Shown: one piece after another, positions 11,221-22,056 of the stretch | Position numbering within the stretch: the stretch's first letter is position 1 | How the letters are laid out: every line of letters begins with the position of its first letter | NCBI GenBank assembly: GCA_005408345.1 | Contig: SEMN01000455.1 | Coordinates: forward strand, 38,501 to 102,500 | DNA length: 64,000 bases | From: Macquaria australasica | Taxonomy: Eukaryota > Chordata > Actinopteri > Centrarchiformes > Percichthyidae | Direction: 5' to 3' | Position numbers and translations under genes: made by a program | Notes under the pieces: generated by a model | Database searches by the model: none | The model's input: only the letters and a program-made list of their open reading frames with translations | What the model was told of the DNA's origin: nothing

Positions 11221-13535
11221 GCGCAGTAATAACACTGCGTCACAAAAAGCTGTTTTCGTGCACGAGCGAGCCTGTCACCTCTGGCGCGTGGGCGGCAGCA
11301 CACCCATTAGCACCCTGAGGTGTGCTGCTTTTCTAATATCCAGACCGGCTGTAAAGCTGGCCGACACGTGGCCACTATTTCGCCTACACATTTTCTAAAA
11401 TAAAGGCTAAAATATTCTATGAAGTTCCGTTAAAGAAAAGTCAGCTCTTATTTTGGTGCATTATAGGTGACTCCGCGTTGTAACAAACGTGGGACTACAA
11501 CTGTCATAGCCCGAGAAAATCCATAAACTAAAAACTGATAAACTCAAGACAAAGTTTAAATAACCCCAGAAAGCTTATGGGAGTCGCCTACTATAAATAT
11601 ATCCCGTTATGTGAACTGCAGTCCTCAAATGGTTTGTTGATGAGGCCAAAAGGTGACAAGGAAATTTGCATTTATTGTGTTCGTGCTGATGTGGTAAAAA
11701 CAAACAGAAACAAATGCTGGTTGAAATATTTGGCAGCGTGGTGGGTTTCTGAAGCTACAATTTGTTAAAACAAAAAGTGTCTTTCAGTTTTAGTTTAAGG
11801 TCATTTTGGGATAGGCCTACATTTCCGCGTGCTTTTTGTCTAAAGTATAGCCTAGACCTTTAAGTAGATACATCCGCATTGAAGTAACTGACAATAAATT
11901 CTGCCACTGGACCCGTTTAATCTTCATTTAGACAGATGAAACGCTAATCTGATTCCAACTGTAATTGATTTAGTTAGTCCTGCGGGCTTTTCTCCAGGAG
12001 GTTTAAGCTTAAAAGCGCACAAAAGAGCATCCTGTCCAGGGATCAGCCCAGCGGGACTAACACCTGCTTTGATAAAGGATGTTTTCAAACAGGCTTTGGA
12101 GGAATGCGTGTATCCACTAGCGGGACCAACCAAAGGGGTCACTAGATAGATTAAACTGGGCGTCACAAGGTGATTATATGGTTTTACCTCCTCAGAAAAA
12201 TATACCTAGGCCCCTACATTGTACATGCTCCCCGCACCATGGAATAAATGCTGCTTGGGTTTCAGTACATCATCCAATGTTAACGTATACGCCTTATCAA
12301 CAAACGGTAAATTACAAACATCTAGCAAATGTAAAATATTAGAACCATCAGACCACCCTATACAGTGATTAGATGAGCTGCCTACCTGCCTTTCCCTTTT
12401 ACTGGCAATAAAAGCTCTGCGGATACTTAACCCAGGATGGAGAGCAGTTATGAGACCTTCAAGTGTGCATTGATATGTTGATAGGCGGGAGTCTGTTGCC
12501 TTTAGTGCAGTTTTTCAAATGTAGAAAAGCACAAGACAATGGCCATTAACACACTGTCCGCACTCTCCAGCAGTTTCATCCAATCTGCAGACCACTTTAG
12601 AGTCAAACGTAGACAGCAACCCCGACCCAACTCAGTGTAAAACACCTTTATAATAATCAGTTTGGGTAGCCCTTTTTTCTTACATGGTGTGTTTGGTTGG
12701 CAACACTAAATTGACTCAATTTACGCTGAACTTGTTCCCGCATGCTTAATCAGACTAAATTACAACATATTCACTCTCAGTAATGCCAGACCATGTGTGA
12801 TTTGCAACTCTAATTAAAAAAAAGATGGAATGACATCGAAATGTTGGCAGTTTTTCACGGATTGGTCCAGAAGAGACAGCTGCTGAGGTATGCTGTCTGT
12901 CTCTGCCCTTTTAGTCGCTCTTCCAACACCAACAGTGTAATTCTGCACCTGGAGGATTTCAGTAGGTGGTAAAGAACAGCTGAACACTGGCTGCTGGTCA
13001 GCCAAAAGGGACTGAACCTTTAAAAGATACAACTGTTTGTTTTGAAAGTATAAAGGCGTAGTAGGTAACACAAATGAAATGCTTTACAATTGACCAAACA
13101 ATGTGCTCCAAATAGTTTCGATTGCATATTTTATTGATTTATACTAAATATATTAGATATACTAAATGTAGTAAATTGAACTGGATATGGGTCAGAACTG
13201 AACTGGATGAGTTGGGTCAGGAATTTGTGGATTTTGTAGATTGGATGCTACCACACCTGAAGCATGTCTGGATGCTGGACTGTGTGTTAATGGTCACTGT
13301 CGTTTGCTTTTCTACATTTGAAAAAACTGTACTTAAGATCACAGAAGCAACAGGCTCCCCGTCATCAACATTTCAATAGACAAATGTGTCATAACTGTCG
13401 TCCAGCCTGGATAAAGTACGTGCTAACTGTCCTGTGGATGTCCCCACTTTTCTTTAAAAGTGCAGCTGTAATGACTGCTCAAGTACAAGCTATTCACACA
13501 GCAAATAGGCCACTCGATTGATCTGGAATTGATCT

Positions 13536-13982
13536 TTTATTGTAAATGGGACGAGAGAATTCAGAAAGCACAAATCATAAAATAGAATTCCAGTATCGTG
13601 TCTCAAATATATACATCTCAGAGCAAAGATAGCAAAAATAGAACAGCACCCCTGATCAAGCTGTCAGGGAAGGTACAGCGATTTTACGCACGCGCCTCAG
13701 CAACATCAAATACACAAGTATTCGTGTTTGTAAAAAAATAACAGCAATCTGCGGAGACTGCCGCCTGCAAATATCACATATTCACAACTAAAATCTAAAA
13801 AAAAAAATAAAAAAAAAAGATGCGCTAAACTTTAGGCAAAAACACCACATGAGAGTGGAGCATTTCAAGGGAGTTGTCAAGGAAAATATCTTCACTGTAC
13901 AAAAGAATCCAGGCTGTACAATAAAATACATATTTACACAGTCTGCCGGCATCTACAGTACACATATAAAATAAAGTGTCTG
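13536..13982 (-). other. her5-like 3' untranslated region and poly(A) signal
   Basis: TTTATT at 13536-13541 reads AATAAA on the minus strand, 0.44 kb past the stop codon. The stretch includes an A-rich run near 13798-13820 and no open frame of note. Confidence 0.55.
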
Positions 13983-14867
13983 TCACTGGGGCCAGGGCCT
14001 CCACACAGGGTCAGTGATGTTCATGCATGCTGCCGTGGAGGAGAGCAGCTCCCTGGTGTCACAGTGGATGCCAGTCTGGGTAAGGTATGGATGAGAGATG
14101 CCATGCTGGTGGTGATGGTGCGGCAGAGGTTGAGGAGACAGAGCAGCGGAGCCACCAGCAGGAGCGGGTATCAGTGCCCTGTGGATGTGCCCGGGAGAGG
14201 CAGGGTGTGTCTGGGGCCCGGGAAGCGCAAGAGAAGCCTGAACCGTATCCCCACCGGTTTCCCCCGACTCCTGGCTCTTGCTGGCTATGAAGCGGCTGAC
14301 CCTCAGCAGACAGGACCTCATGCCGTCGTGGTAGTTGTGCTGGCGGGAAGAAGTCGGTCTCTGCTCCCTGGACAGGACTCTCTTCGTGACCCGGTGACCC
14401 TTCTCCACATCCTTGTCTGTCTTGAGGAAATGGACCACACTCTCCAGAATCTCTGCCTTCTCCACCTTTGGATTCTTCAGTCTCTAAATGGGGAAATGAG
14501 AGTACAACTCACTCACTAAAAGTATCGCATACTAGCCTGATATTAGACATTTAAACATGAACAATTTGTCAGTAATCACAATCAAACCAAAATGAAAGCA
14601 TGGCGCACAGACATACCTCATTGTGGGTGTTGTCCAGCATCAGAAGTCGTAATGTCTCCAGACTGCGGTTGATCCGCTCCCGTCTGCGTTTCTCCGTCAG
14701 GGGTTTGGAGACCTTGGGATTGGAGGGTAAAATAATACAATGATAACCCTGAACAACATTTTAGACGAGTTTCTCCTTCAGAAATTCCTTACAAGAGTCA
14801 GAATGCAGCAGCTTACCCTTATCATACTCCTTTGCTGAGGAGACTCTGGGGAAGATAAAGCCTTCAT
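13983..14867 (-). CDS. her5: Hairy/E(spl)-related bHLH-Orange repressor, her5-like
   Basis: Three exons: 14867-14817, 14712-14617 and 14483-13983 (stop TGA 13983-13985), giving 215 residues with clean GT/AG junctions, all phase 0. The bHLH domain spans about residues 18-71. It contains SKPLTEKRRRERINRSLETL, with the family-typical proline in the basic region (P21), and helix 2 ends VEKAEILESVVHFLK. An Orange-like segment (HDGMRSCLLRVSRFIASK) covers about 100-120. A Pro/His-rich region follows, with HHHH near the end. The C terminus is WRPWPQ, the Groucho/TLE-binding tetrapeptide plus two residues. Such proteins repress transcription from N/E-box sites in the nucleus; teleost her5 acts at the midbrain-hindbrain boundary and in endoderm. 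The her5 call rests on domain type and the divergent partner at 17502; her7/hes7-type is the alternative. Confidence 0.82.
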
Positions 14868-17501
14868 GCTAAAAGCTGAGTCGTGTCTGTCTGTCTTTAC
14901 TGTGAATCCAAAATGATAAAGGCACGTTCATGCCCTCATTGCATTTCGTTGATGTCCCCGCAGGTAGCCACGCCCCCCGCGGGACACGCCTCTCATTCAT
15001 TCAGCAGCACGCGGCCTTGACACTGAAGAACATTTGAATTTGTCCAAATCCAATCCTCATCTTTGCAGCAAACATATCCTGCTACACGACTTCATTGCAC
15101 GTAATAATATATAATGCATATTTAGTATAACAGTACATATATAGACCTTGTTTATGAAAGTGTGGCCTAAAATAAAGGGAGTGTGCCATGTAATCTTTTA
15201 AGGGTTGGTTTTGGTTTCACTCACATCATTAAAAGCAGCTTTTCTTACTTAAAGTTAGTTAGTTTAAAGTTAGTTCATCGAGTCATTCAGAGACAGTCGT
15301 TTCAGTCTGATGCAATGGAGAAGACACCAGAAAACAATCTTACTGGAACTACTCTATCCTGAATGAGGGCGAAACTGCATATGTAGGTCTGTCGATTATA
15401 CTGGCTCTTTTTGATTTACTTGATTAATCCTTTACTTCCACTAGGCTACATTTTAGGGAGCTTCTGGTGCAGCAAATATAAAAGACTGCTAGAAATATAG
15501 GAATGGTTTTATCACTGCTGCCACTAATAACATTTCTGTCTTTACAATTAAAAGTCAAATTTCGCTAGACATTTTTCCAACCCAGCCATTTTCTATATGA
15601 AATATAGAAATGTATGAAATATAGTTGGATGTAACTGGTGAAGCAATTTCTACTTATTGATTTGAAACCCCCCCCCCCCACACACACACACACACACCCT
15701 CATATTATCTTTAAATAGGACCTGGCCTCGTGTTGTAGAGCCAAATTGCCTGATTCACACCTAAACGCTTGTGTTGTGTGAAGCAGTTGTGTTTATCTGC
15801 AGTGGGTGTTGTCGGTATGCTATTACTTTCAGGAAGGCTCTGAACAAGATCTGTGCAGGGAACAGCTAGATGTTTAATGATCACAATCCCCAGCCTATAT
15901 CTAAGATGTATCACTTCAGACTTCAGTTGGAGGCGGACTGGGCTTTGAGTTTTGGGGGTAGCTTTCTCCGCACTGCATTTATGGTCACCCTGATCCCCAT
16001 AACAGGCTAAAGAGTGTGGAGATAACACTGGGATGATCGGATCACGGGGATCCCCTCAGATTAAGTGGCTTTTCAGAGGCAATGATACTTCCGTTGTAAA
16101 TCAAAGAGAGGGCGATTAGTAAAGGCTCAGAGATCACCTATGGTAACTATGGCAGCGAGGAACTCAAGGAAACTCACTTTATAAGATAGATTTCTACACA
16201 GCCTACAGTTTCCATTATAGTCCTTTTTCTCTAGGAGTCTACGATGATAAAGGAGGGAAAACATACATTTAATTTGTTGTTTGTTGGTAAATATAACTGT
16301 ACTTGGATGTTAAGACACCCCCCCCCCCCCTCTCTCTAAGTGTGTGTAGGATTTAAGCCACGTGGACCCGCCCCATAAATAAGTCCTATAATGTGCTCGC
16401 CTGAGCCTGTGATGGAAACTAATTAGGGAATCTGTGCGCTTTGGTGGCAGAGAAATGGACCGTCTACTTCCAATATCGCGACTCGTCGGGTGTATCGGCC
16501 ACACTGACAAAAGAACGAGCTCAAATCAAATGGACCTGACGGGGTTTGGGAGCATGTAAGGAAGCGAAGTCAACAACTGCTTTGATTTTGAAAAGGCATC
16601 TGGTGTGAAATCCAAACATCGGGTATCAAGCTGACCTGAAGCAGCGCACACTTAACACTCAGGTGCAATAATCATCCTCACACTTCATCACATCGCCACA
16701 CAAACGTGACCTGCTCCCCTTTTGTCACGGTGGGACCTATTATTTTTATTTTATTTTATGTGCTTAATAACTGCATGTGCATAGATGGGAATGTTTAGCT
16801 TTTGCAGCTAAGTTTCACACTCACTGCTCTCATTTGGTCTTTTTCATCACTTAATGCGAAGTGCCGATGTCTCACACGTCATAAAAAGTCCTCATAGCTG
16901 CTCACTTTCTCACTTCATTTCTGTTCCCACGAGAAAAAAAAAGTTTCCCATAGTCTCACCTCACCGGCTCATTCTCTGGGAAGCGTTACAAGTCACCAGG
17001 ATGATCTAATCTACATTTAGCCTAATGCAATTAATAAATGGTGTATGAAAAGGACTCAATATTAGTATCATCATAATATCATGCAGGCTCCTATAAAATG
17101 TTCTTACTTCAAAATAAAGCAACAGAAATTTTGATCTCAACCTTTCATGAGTGATGTACTGATAAACTATAAAACTATCAGCAGGCTGTGTCTGATGCTG
17201 TCATCATCTGATAAGCTATAATAGGTTATTGGTAATATTGTTGCCTTTAATGTTAATTGTTGAATAAGTTATTTTAGAGACACCTCACTACCCGATCACT
17301 GTTTGAAATTTAGTTTCGATTTTATCCATATGCCCCATAATAAAGTTCAGTTGAGACCGTTTTCGGCGTTAAGTGTCGTCACTCACACCTGTCAGCCAAT
17401 CAGAGGCAGCACGAGGTCTACTTATAGTGGCCAACAGGCAACAGGAGGCTGTTTGTACTGCTGCAGCTTCCACTCAGGACCTTTGGAGCAAACACTGCAA
17501 C
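14868..17501. promoter_or_regulatory. Shared upstream region of the divergent her pair
   Basis: 2,634 bp between two divergent start codons. Visible candidate sites are a class C CACGCG box (15008-15013), an E-box CACGTG (16359-16364), T-box half-sites GGTGTGA (16602-16608) and TCACACCT (17383-17390), a CSL site overlapping an N-box (16923-16933) and a CCAAT box (17396-17400). TATAGT at about 17424-17429, some 75 bp before the her1/11 ATG, may be a weak TATA element. Poly-C runs lie at 15667-15679 (followed by CA repeats) and 16317-16330. All sites are motif matches only. Confidence 0.5.
16923..16933 (-). promoter_or_regulatory. Candidate CSL/RBPJ site overlapping an N-box
   Basis: GTTCCCACG (16923-16931) reads CGTGGGAAC on the minus strand, an exact match to the Su(H)/RBPJ consensus YGTGRGAA. 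CACGAG (16928-16933), an N-box bound by Hes/Her proteins, overlaps it. It lies about 570 bp upstream of the her1/11-like start. Notch input and autorepression at one site is inferred, not shown. Confidence 0.5.
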
Positions 17502-19120
17502 ATGACCAGGAAACTACAAAATCCACTTCTGGAAGATGGCAAGAGTAGAAAAAGGGTAAGAACTTTTCATTTATTGATTTAGGTGCATATTTACAAATGT
17601 TTTATAAGTTGTAACTAATGCTTTATTTATGTTAATACATCTTTTGATAATCCTGTAAAGAGGAGTTCTAGAAAAAAATGATTGGGTTGCCAGGTTTTAG
17701 TAATTAATTACTAACAATTTTAACTGCAGACATGATACAAAACACAGAACAATATTTTTCACAACCTGGCAACCAATAAGATGTTCTTAATAATACTAAT
17801 AATAATTCTTATTAATGGCTTATAACTGATTTATACAGCATTAGTATGAATTACATATCATTAAGGCATCACTTGCAATTTTTAAACCCTTTGCCTAAGT
17901 AGGAATATATAGATAGATAGATATATAGATAGATAGAAACATATTGGTCAAAGCTGGGACACCTTGATAAGTGACCACGACGTCACCATGCTCACACAAT
18001 GCTGTGTATCTCTTTCTAGGTCCTGAAACCAGTTGTGGAGAAGAAGAGACGAGATCGAATAAATCAAAGTCTTGCTGAACTGAGAAGTTTGCTGTTGAAT
18101 CATACGTCCGACCCAGTGAGTCATGACAAGAAAATCACATGCAGCCTCTACACCTTTTTAAGGGAATCATAACCTTACAATGATGAAATGTATTTCTCCT
18201 CCCCCGTTTCACTGTCATCACCCACAGCGGCTGCAGAACCCTAAAATAGAGAAAGCAGAGATTCTTGACTTGGCTGTGGAATATCTTCAAAAGTGGACAG
18301 ATGGGAAGAACCTGAGTAAGGCTTAGTCAGACAAAATTGTTCATTAACTTGTTAAAATGTATGAAACATTTCTTAAAAATCCTTTCTGCTGCAACAAACC
18401 AGTGTTTTAATCTCACACTCCTGTTTTATCCCTCGCCCTGGTGTCTTTCCACTTGTTGCAGACTCTAATAGTCACCTGAAGACTCATGCTGCTGCGGTAA
18501 GCCTTCATCACTCAGAGCCCAGTGCTCCTACTCTCTTTACCATTGAGAGTGCAGGTTTTCAGCAGTGTGTGGCCCAGCTGACCAGCTACATGCACAAAAT
18601 AACACCGGCACAGAAAAGGAGCCTGATCGAGGGGCTGAAACATCACACAGAGAGCCAGCAGCCAGACAACACAAAACCAGACTTCAACCAGAGAATGACT
18701 GAGGCTGAGGCGGCTAAACGGCCAGATGCAACATCTGTGGAGGCCATTTGCACATCTGAGAGGAAAGAAGAGTCTCCCAAGTTGTTTCCGTCTCACTCCC
18801 CATTTCAGCCTCACTCTTGCTCCACACCATGCCACGACTATCTGTCCCCCCCGCCCTCTCCCTGGCTCTCTCCTTCTTTCACCACATACGCCACCTCTCC
18901 TCCTTTCCCGTCATTTGCCACTCACTTCTCCTTCCCCCCCAGCCTGTCACCTCTGTCTTCCAACACCTCGTTCTTTAGTTTCTCGCCCACCGTCCCTCAC
19001 TCTGGCCCTCCTGCCCTCCACTACCCACCTCTCACCACACTCAGATCCCCTCCACACCCTGCACCGAGGGAGGGGTCGCCACCAAACTCTTCCTCACCCA
19101 TGTGGAGACCTTGGTTTTGA
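17502..19120 (+). CDS. her11: Hairy/E(spl)-related bHLH-Orange repressor, her1/her11-like
   Basis: Four exons: 17502-17555, 18020-18115, 18228-18315 and 18462-19120 (stop TGA 19118-19120), giving 298 residues. The bHLH domain spans about residues 18-72: VLKPVVEKKRRDRINQSLAE with P22 in the basic part, then KIEKAEILDLAVEYLQKW. The Orange domain is about 108-142 (GFQQCVAQLTSYMHKITPAQ). The C-terminal half is unusually rich in Pro, Ser, Phe and Thr, and the protein ends MWRPWF, the Groucho-recruiting WRPW plus one residue. It is a nuclear repressor; her1-type genes oscillate in the presomitic mesoderm downstream of Notch. The bHLH exon is 96 bp with phase-0 ends, exactly as in the divergent neighbour. 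I call it her11 (the her1/11 gene of medaka and pufferfish) because of its her5 partner; a true her1 assignment cannot be excluded. Confidence 0.8.
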
Positions 19121-19277
19121 TGAAGTGGACCAGAGACTGACAAACTGAAAACAGCAGAGCCACCTAGTGGGAACTAGCTGCAACCACTGGCTGTGGAGAG
19201 GAAGAAAAACTCTCCATGCTGGGAATGTATAGTGTACATATGATTAAAATTGCCTATATTTTGTATTTCTTCTTATA

Positions 19278-19283
19278 AATAAA
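19278..19283 (+). other. her1/11-like poly(A) signal
   Basis: AATAAA 158 bp after the stop codon, implying a short 3'UTR, as expected for unstable clock-type transcripts. Confidence 0.6.
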
Positions 19284-19299
19284 ACTTGTACTTGAACCT

Positions 19300-21525
19300 A
19301 ATACGTCTCAGTTTGTACATTTATCTACTGTATCTATGTAATTATACACTCACCATGAACAAATTGCAGGTTTTATGTTCACTCACAGACCTTGAGTTCA
19401 CTGATATTTACACTTCTGTCAAAAATCAAAAAACCTACTGCATTTGCATGCTAATTATACCATTAAAACAGAAAACATAATCATCAGCAATCATGTCTAT
19501 TTTGGCATCTGATGAATCTAATAGAGGCCAGTCTGTAACCTTTTTTCACAGCAGACATTTTGACTTGGCAGCAGAAAACGCACAGGTGGAACTAATAACA
19601 TTAACGATGGCTCAGTTCTATTGAAGTCTCTCAGTAATTAGCCTGAGCAACACAGCTAATTGCAATGCAGCCATCATTAATTAATATTATTAAATGCACC
19701 TGTAACTTTCCTGCTATGACATGTCTGACTGCTGTAAAAAAAAAAAAAAGGCCTATCAACACTTTATTTCCCAGGTCTTATTGGAAGACAGTTATACCAT
19801 TCCCACTGGATTAGGGACACTATGTTTGAAATAATTAGTTACTCCAATTAAAAGTTAGTGAATACGTTTTATAAAGTGTGGGGCCCTTTTTTTATTTAGA
19901 AAACTTAGATTCTTTTGATCTATTATTTCCAGTACTTTCTTCTGTCTTTTGTTCTATGTATTGTGTAGCTGTCATATTCAATCTTTTTATTCATTGTCAT
20001 TTGCGGGTTAGCCTAATATGTGTTTGTGTGTGCAGGTTTAAGTTGTGTGCATGTGTGTGTCTTATGTCAGCTGGATGCCTTGGGTTAACAGGAAAAATGT
20101 AACTTGTGCAAGATGTTTGTTACTGTTCCACAGTAATGCTCGATAAATAAACCTTGGAAAGAAAGACAGAGAAGGAAGATGGTTATAGAGACAACCTTTC
20201 TTTAATTTGTGATTATGGAGACTAAAGATGGTCGGCGACCCCCCTTGTCTGTTATTGAAGTCACAACTGGGACTTAGGCATGAAAGCGGAACTCTCAAAG
20301 TCTATATCAGAGCTGTAGTCTACTGTACCTGCCCTCAGTGCTCACAAGGCTCCAGACACAATGTGTGAACATGTGAAGATTGCGATTGAGGTCTATATCA
20401 AGTATTTCTCATGTCAAAATCAGTCCTCACTGCATGTTGCACAATATCAGAGGGCTGAGTAAAACATGAGAAACTTACTGACCAGAGAACAGTAGTGAGA
20501 GCTCATGGCAACATTTGGAAAGGTAGTGTTTTAGCACAAAGAAAATCACCACAGTACGTCCACTTCTGCTGTGCTCATCTGATCATTTCTGCACACATTA
20601 CGTCAAGTATCCTTCCCTCACCCAGCAGAGGGATAGGGCAGGCCATCAACCTGTTTCTCATATTCTTCTGCTGTGGTGCATAAGACCCCAGCAGTGCTGC
20701 TGTATAGACCTGATAATCAGTCAGTCCCACATCAGAGCTCATTAAGTCTATTGTGCACACTAATTCCCTGTGTAGAAGATTGACACTTAGAGCACTGTAT
20801 TAGTAATGCTTTCAGGTTATTTTAGGACGTCATTACTAAACCTGCTTGAGATATGTAATATACTCCTGTGAACATCATGCTGCTATATGGTCAAAGTTAC
20901 TTGCTTCCAAACAGTAACCTTCCTGAATGCAAGAAATAAAGTCTTAAACATCTAACTAACTAACTAACTAACTAACTATACATAGATATATCTTGCTAGT
21001 TTGAATTTGGTGGTAGGACTGACTGAGGGTAAATAGGAGGTGAATGAAAGAAGAGTGTCACCAATCCACCCATCACAACATTGAGGCAGCCAACCAGGAA
21101 TCAAAAGAACTACCTGCTCATCAATAAGCCCCTTACAAACAACATGATAAACAGTTACCTTCCTCTGAGCGGCTGCGTATCTGGGAACACCTGTCACACT
21201 CTGGTTTCCATGGAGCTGCTGAAGATGAGTCAGGCTGAGGAAACTTTTAACTCTTTAGCGAGCCGTTAGCATCCCAACTGTGGAGAAGGTGCCCTACATC
21301 ATTTTGACTGCTTGTGTGTTTTGTGCACCACCATGTCATCTTTTGCATGTTAACACAATATTCTTTACCAACCCATGATGTATTTTGCGCTTGCAGATTA
21401 CAGGTTCATGTGTTCATTGAATATGTTTTCAACATAACACAGCTGCACAGTGCTTGCTGTTATATTGTTACTTATGCATTATGTTATATATATATGCTAT
21501 AGTGAGGCTACAAAGGCCCCCATTT
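19300..21525. other. Intergenic DNA downstream of her1/11
   Basis: No gene recognised. A second AATAAA is at 20145-20150. A (CTAA)n tract lies at 20951-20978, and the rest is AT-rich unclassified sequence. Confidence 0.45.
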
Positions 21526-22056
21526 ACAGACATGTAAATAATAAGTTATTTTACTCAAGTACTGTACTTAAGTATAATTTTGAGGTACTTGTCTTTGGAT
21601 TTTATGGTTCTTTATACTTCTACTTCACTACATTTCAGAGGCAAATATTGTACTTTTTACTCCACTGCGTTTGTTTGATAACTTAAAAGTTACAAGTTAC
21701 TTTGCAGATTCTGATTAATAATACAAAATATAATCAACAAATAAATTATAATAATGGTAATAATATTATAGATTAAGATAAAACTTTATTGATCCATGGG
21801 GTGAAATTCACAAGCTACCCAGCAGTTAAAGTATATAAAGTAATTAAAATGAGCTCCACCTTTGCCAGCATCAACATTAAAGTGATGAACACATTAATGC
21901 ATCAATAATTATAATCCAATAATATAATAAATATTACTCTGCATAATGAGCACTTTTTGAATGCATGACTTCTACTTGTTACAGTATTTCTACACTGTGC
22001 TATTGCTACATTTACTTAAGTACAAGATGTGAGAACTTCTTCCACCTCCTGATAAT
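21526..22056. repeat. Interspersed element of the TACTTAAGTA type (about 530 bp)
   Basis: It begins TTACTCAAGTACTGTACTTA and ends near TTTACTTAAGTAC followed by AACTTCTTCCACC, with inverted-like ends rich in TACTTAAGTA. Internal landmarks are CACTACATTTCAGAGG, GAGCTCCACCTTTGCCAGC and ATTAATGCATCAATAAT. A partial reverse-oriented copy is at 38870-39092 and an end fragment is at about 28912-28944, so it is repetitive within this window alone. It resembles a dispersed element common in spiny-rayed fish; the class is unknown to me. Confidence 0.7.

Larger units (their letters stand above)
10397..13535. other. pfdn6-her5 intergenic region
   Basis: About 3.1 kb without a recognisable gene. It holds a repeat fragment at about 10830-10915, a (CA)15 tract at 11188-11217 and otherwise AT-rich single-copy-looking DNA. 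A CACGTG E-box lies at about 11366-11371. None of the short open frames resembles a protein. Confidence 0.5.

Noticed and set aside
14064..14519. 151-codon plus-strand frame
   Set aside because: Antisense shadow of the her5-like last exon, which has splice-supported family homology on the other strand.
18726..19148. 140-codon plus-strand frame rich in Pro/Ser/Leu
   Set aside because: Alternate frame of the proline-rich last exon of the her1/11-like gene.
20145..20150. AATAAA as an alternative her1/11 transcript end
   Set aside because: A closer signal at 19278 suffices and nothing links this one to the gene.
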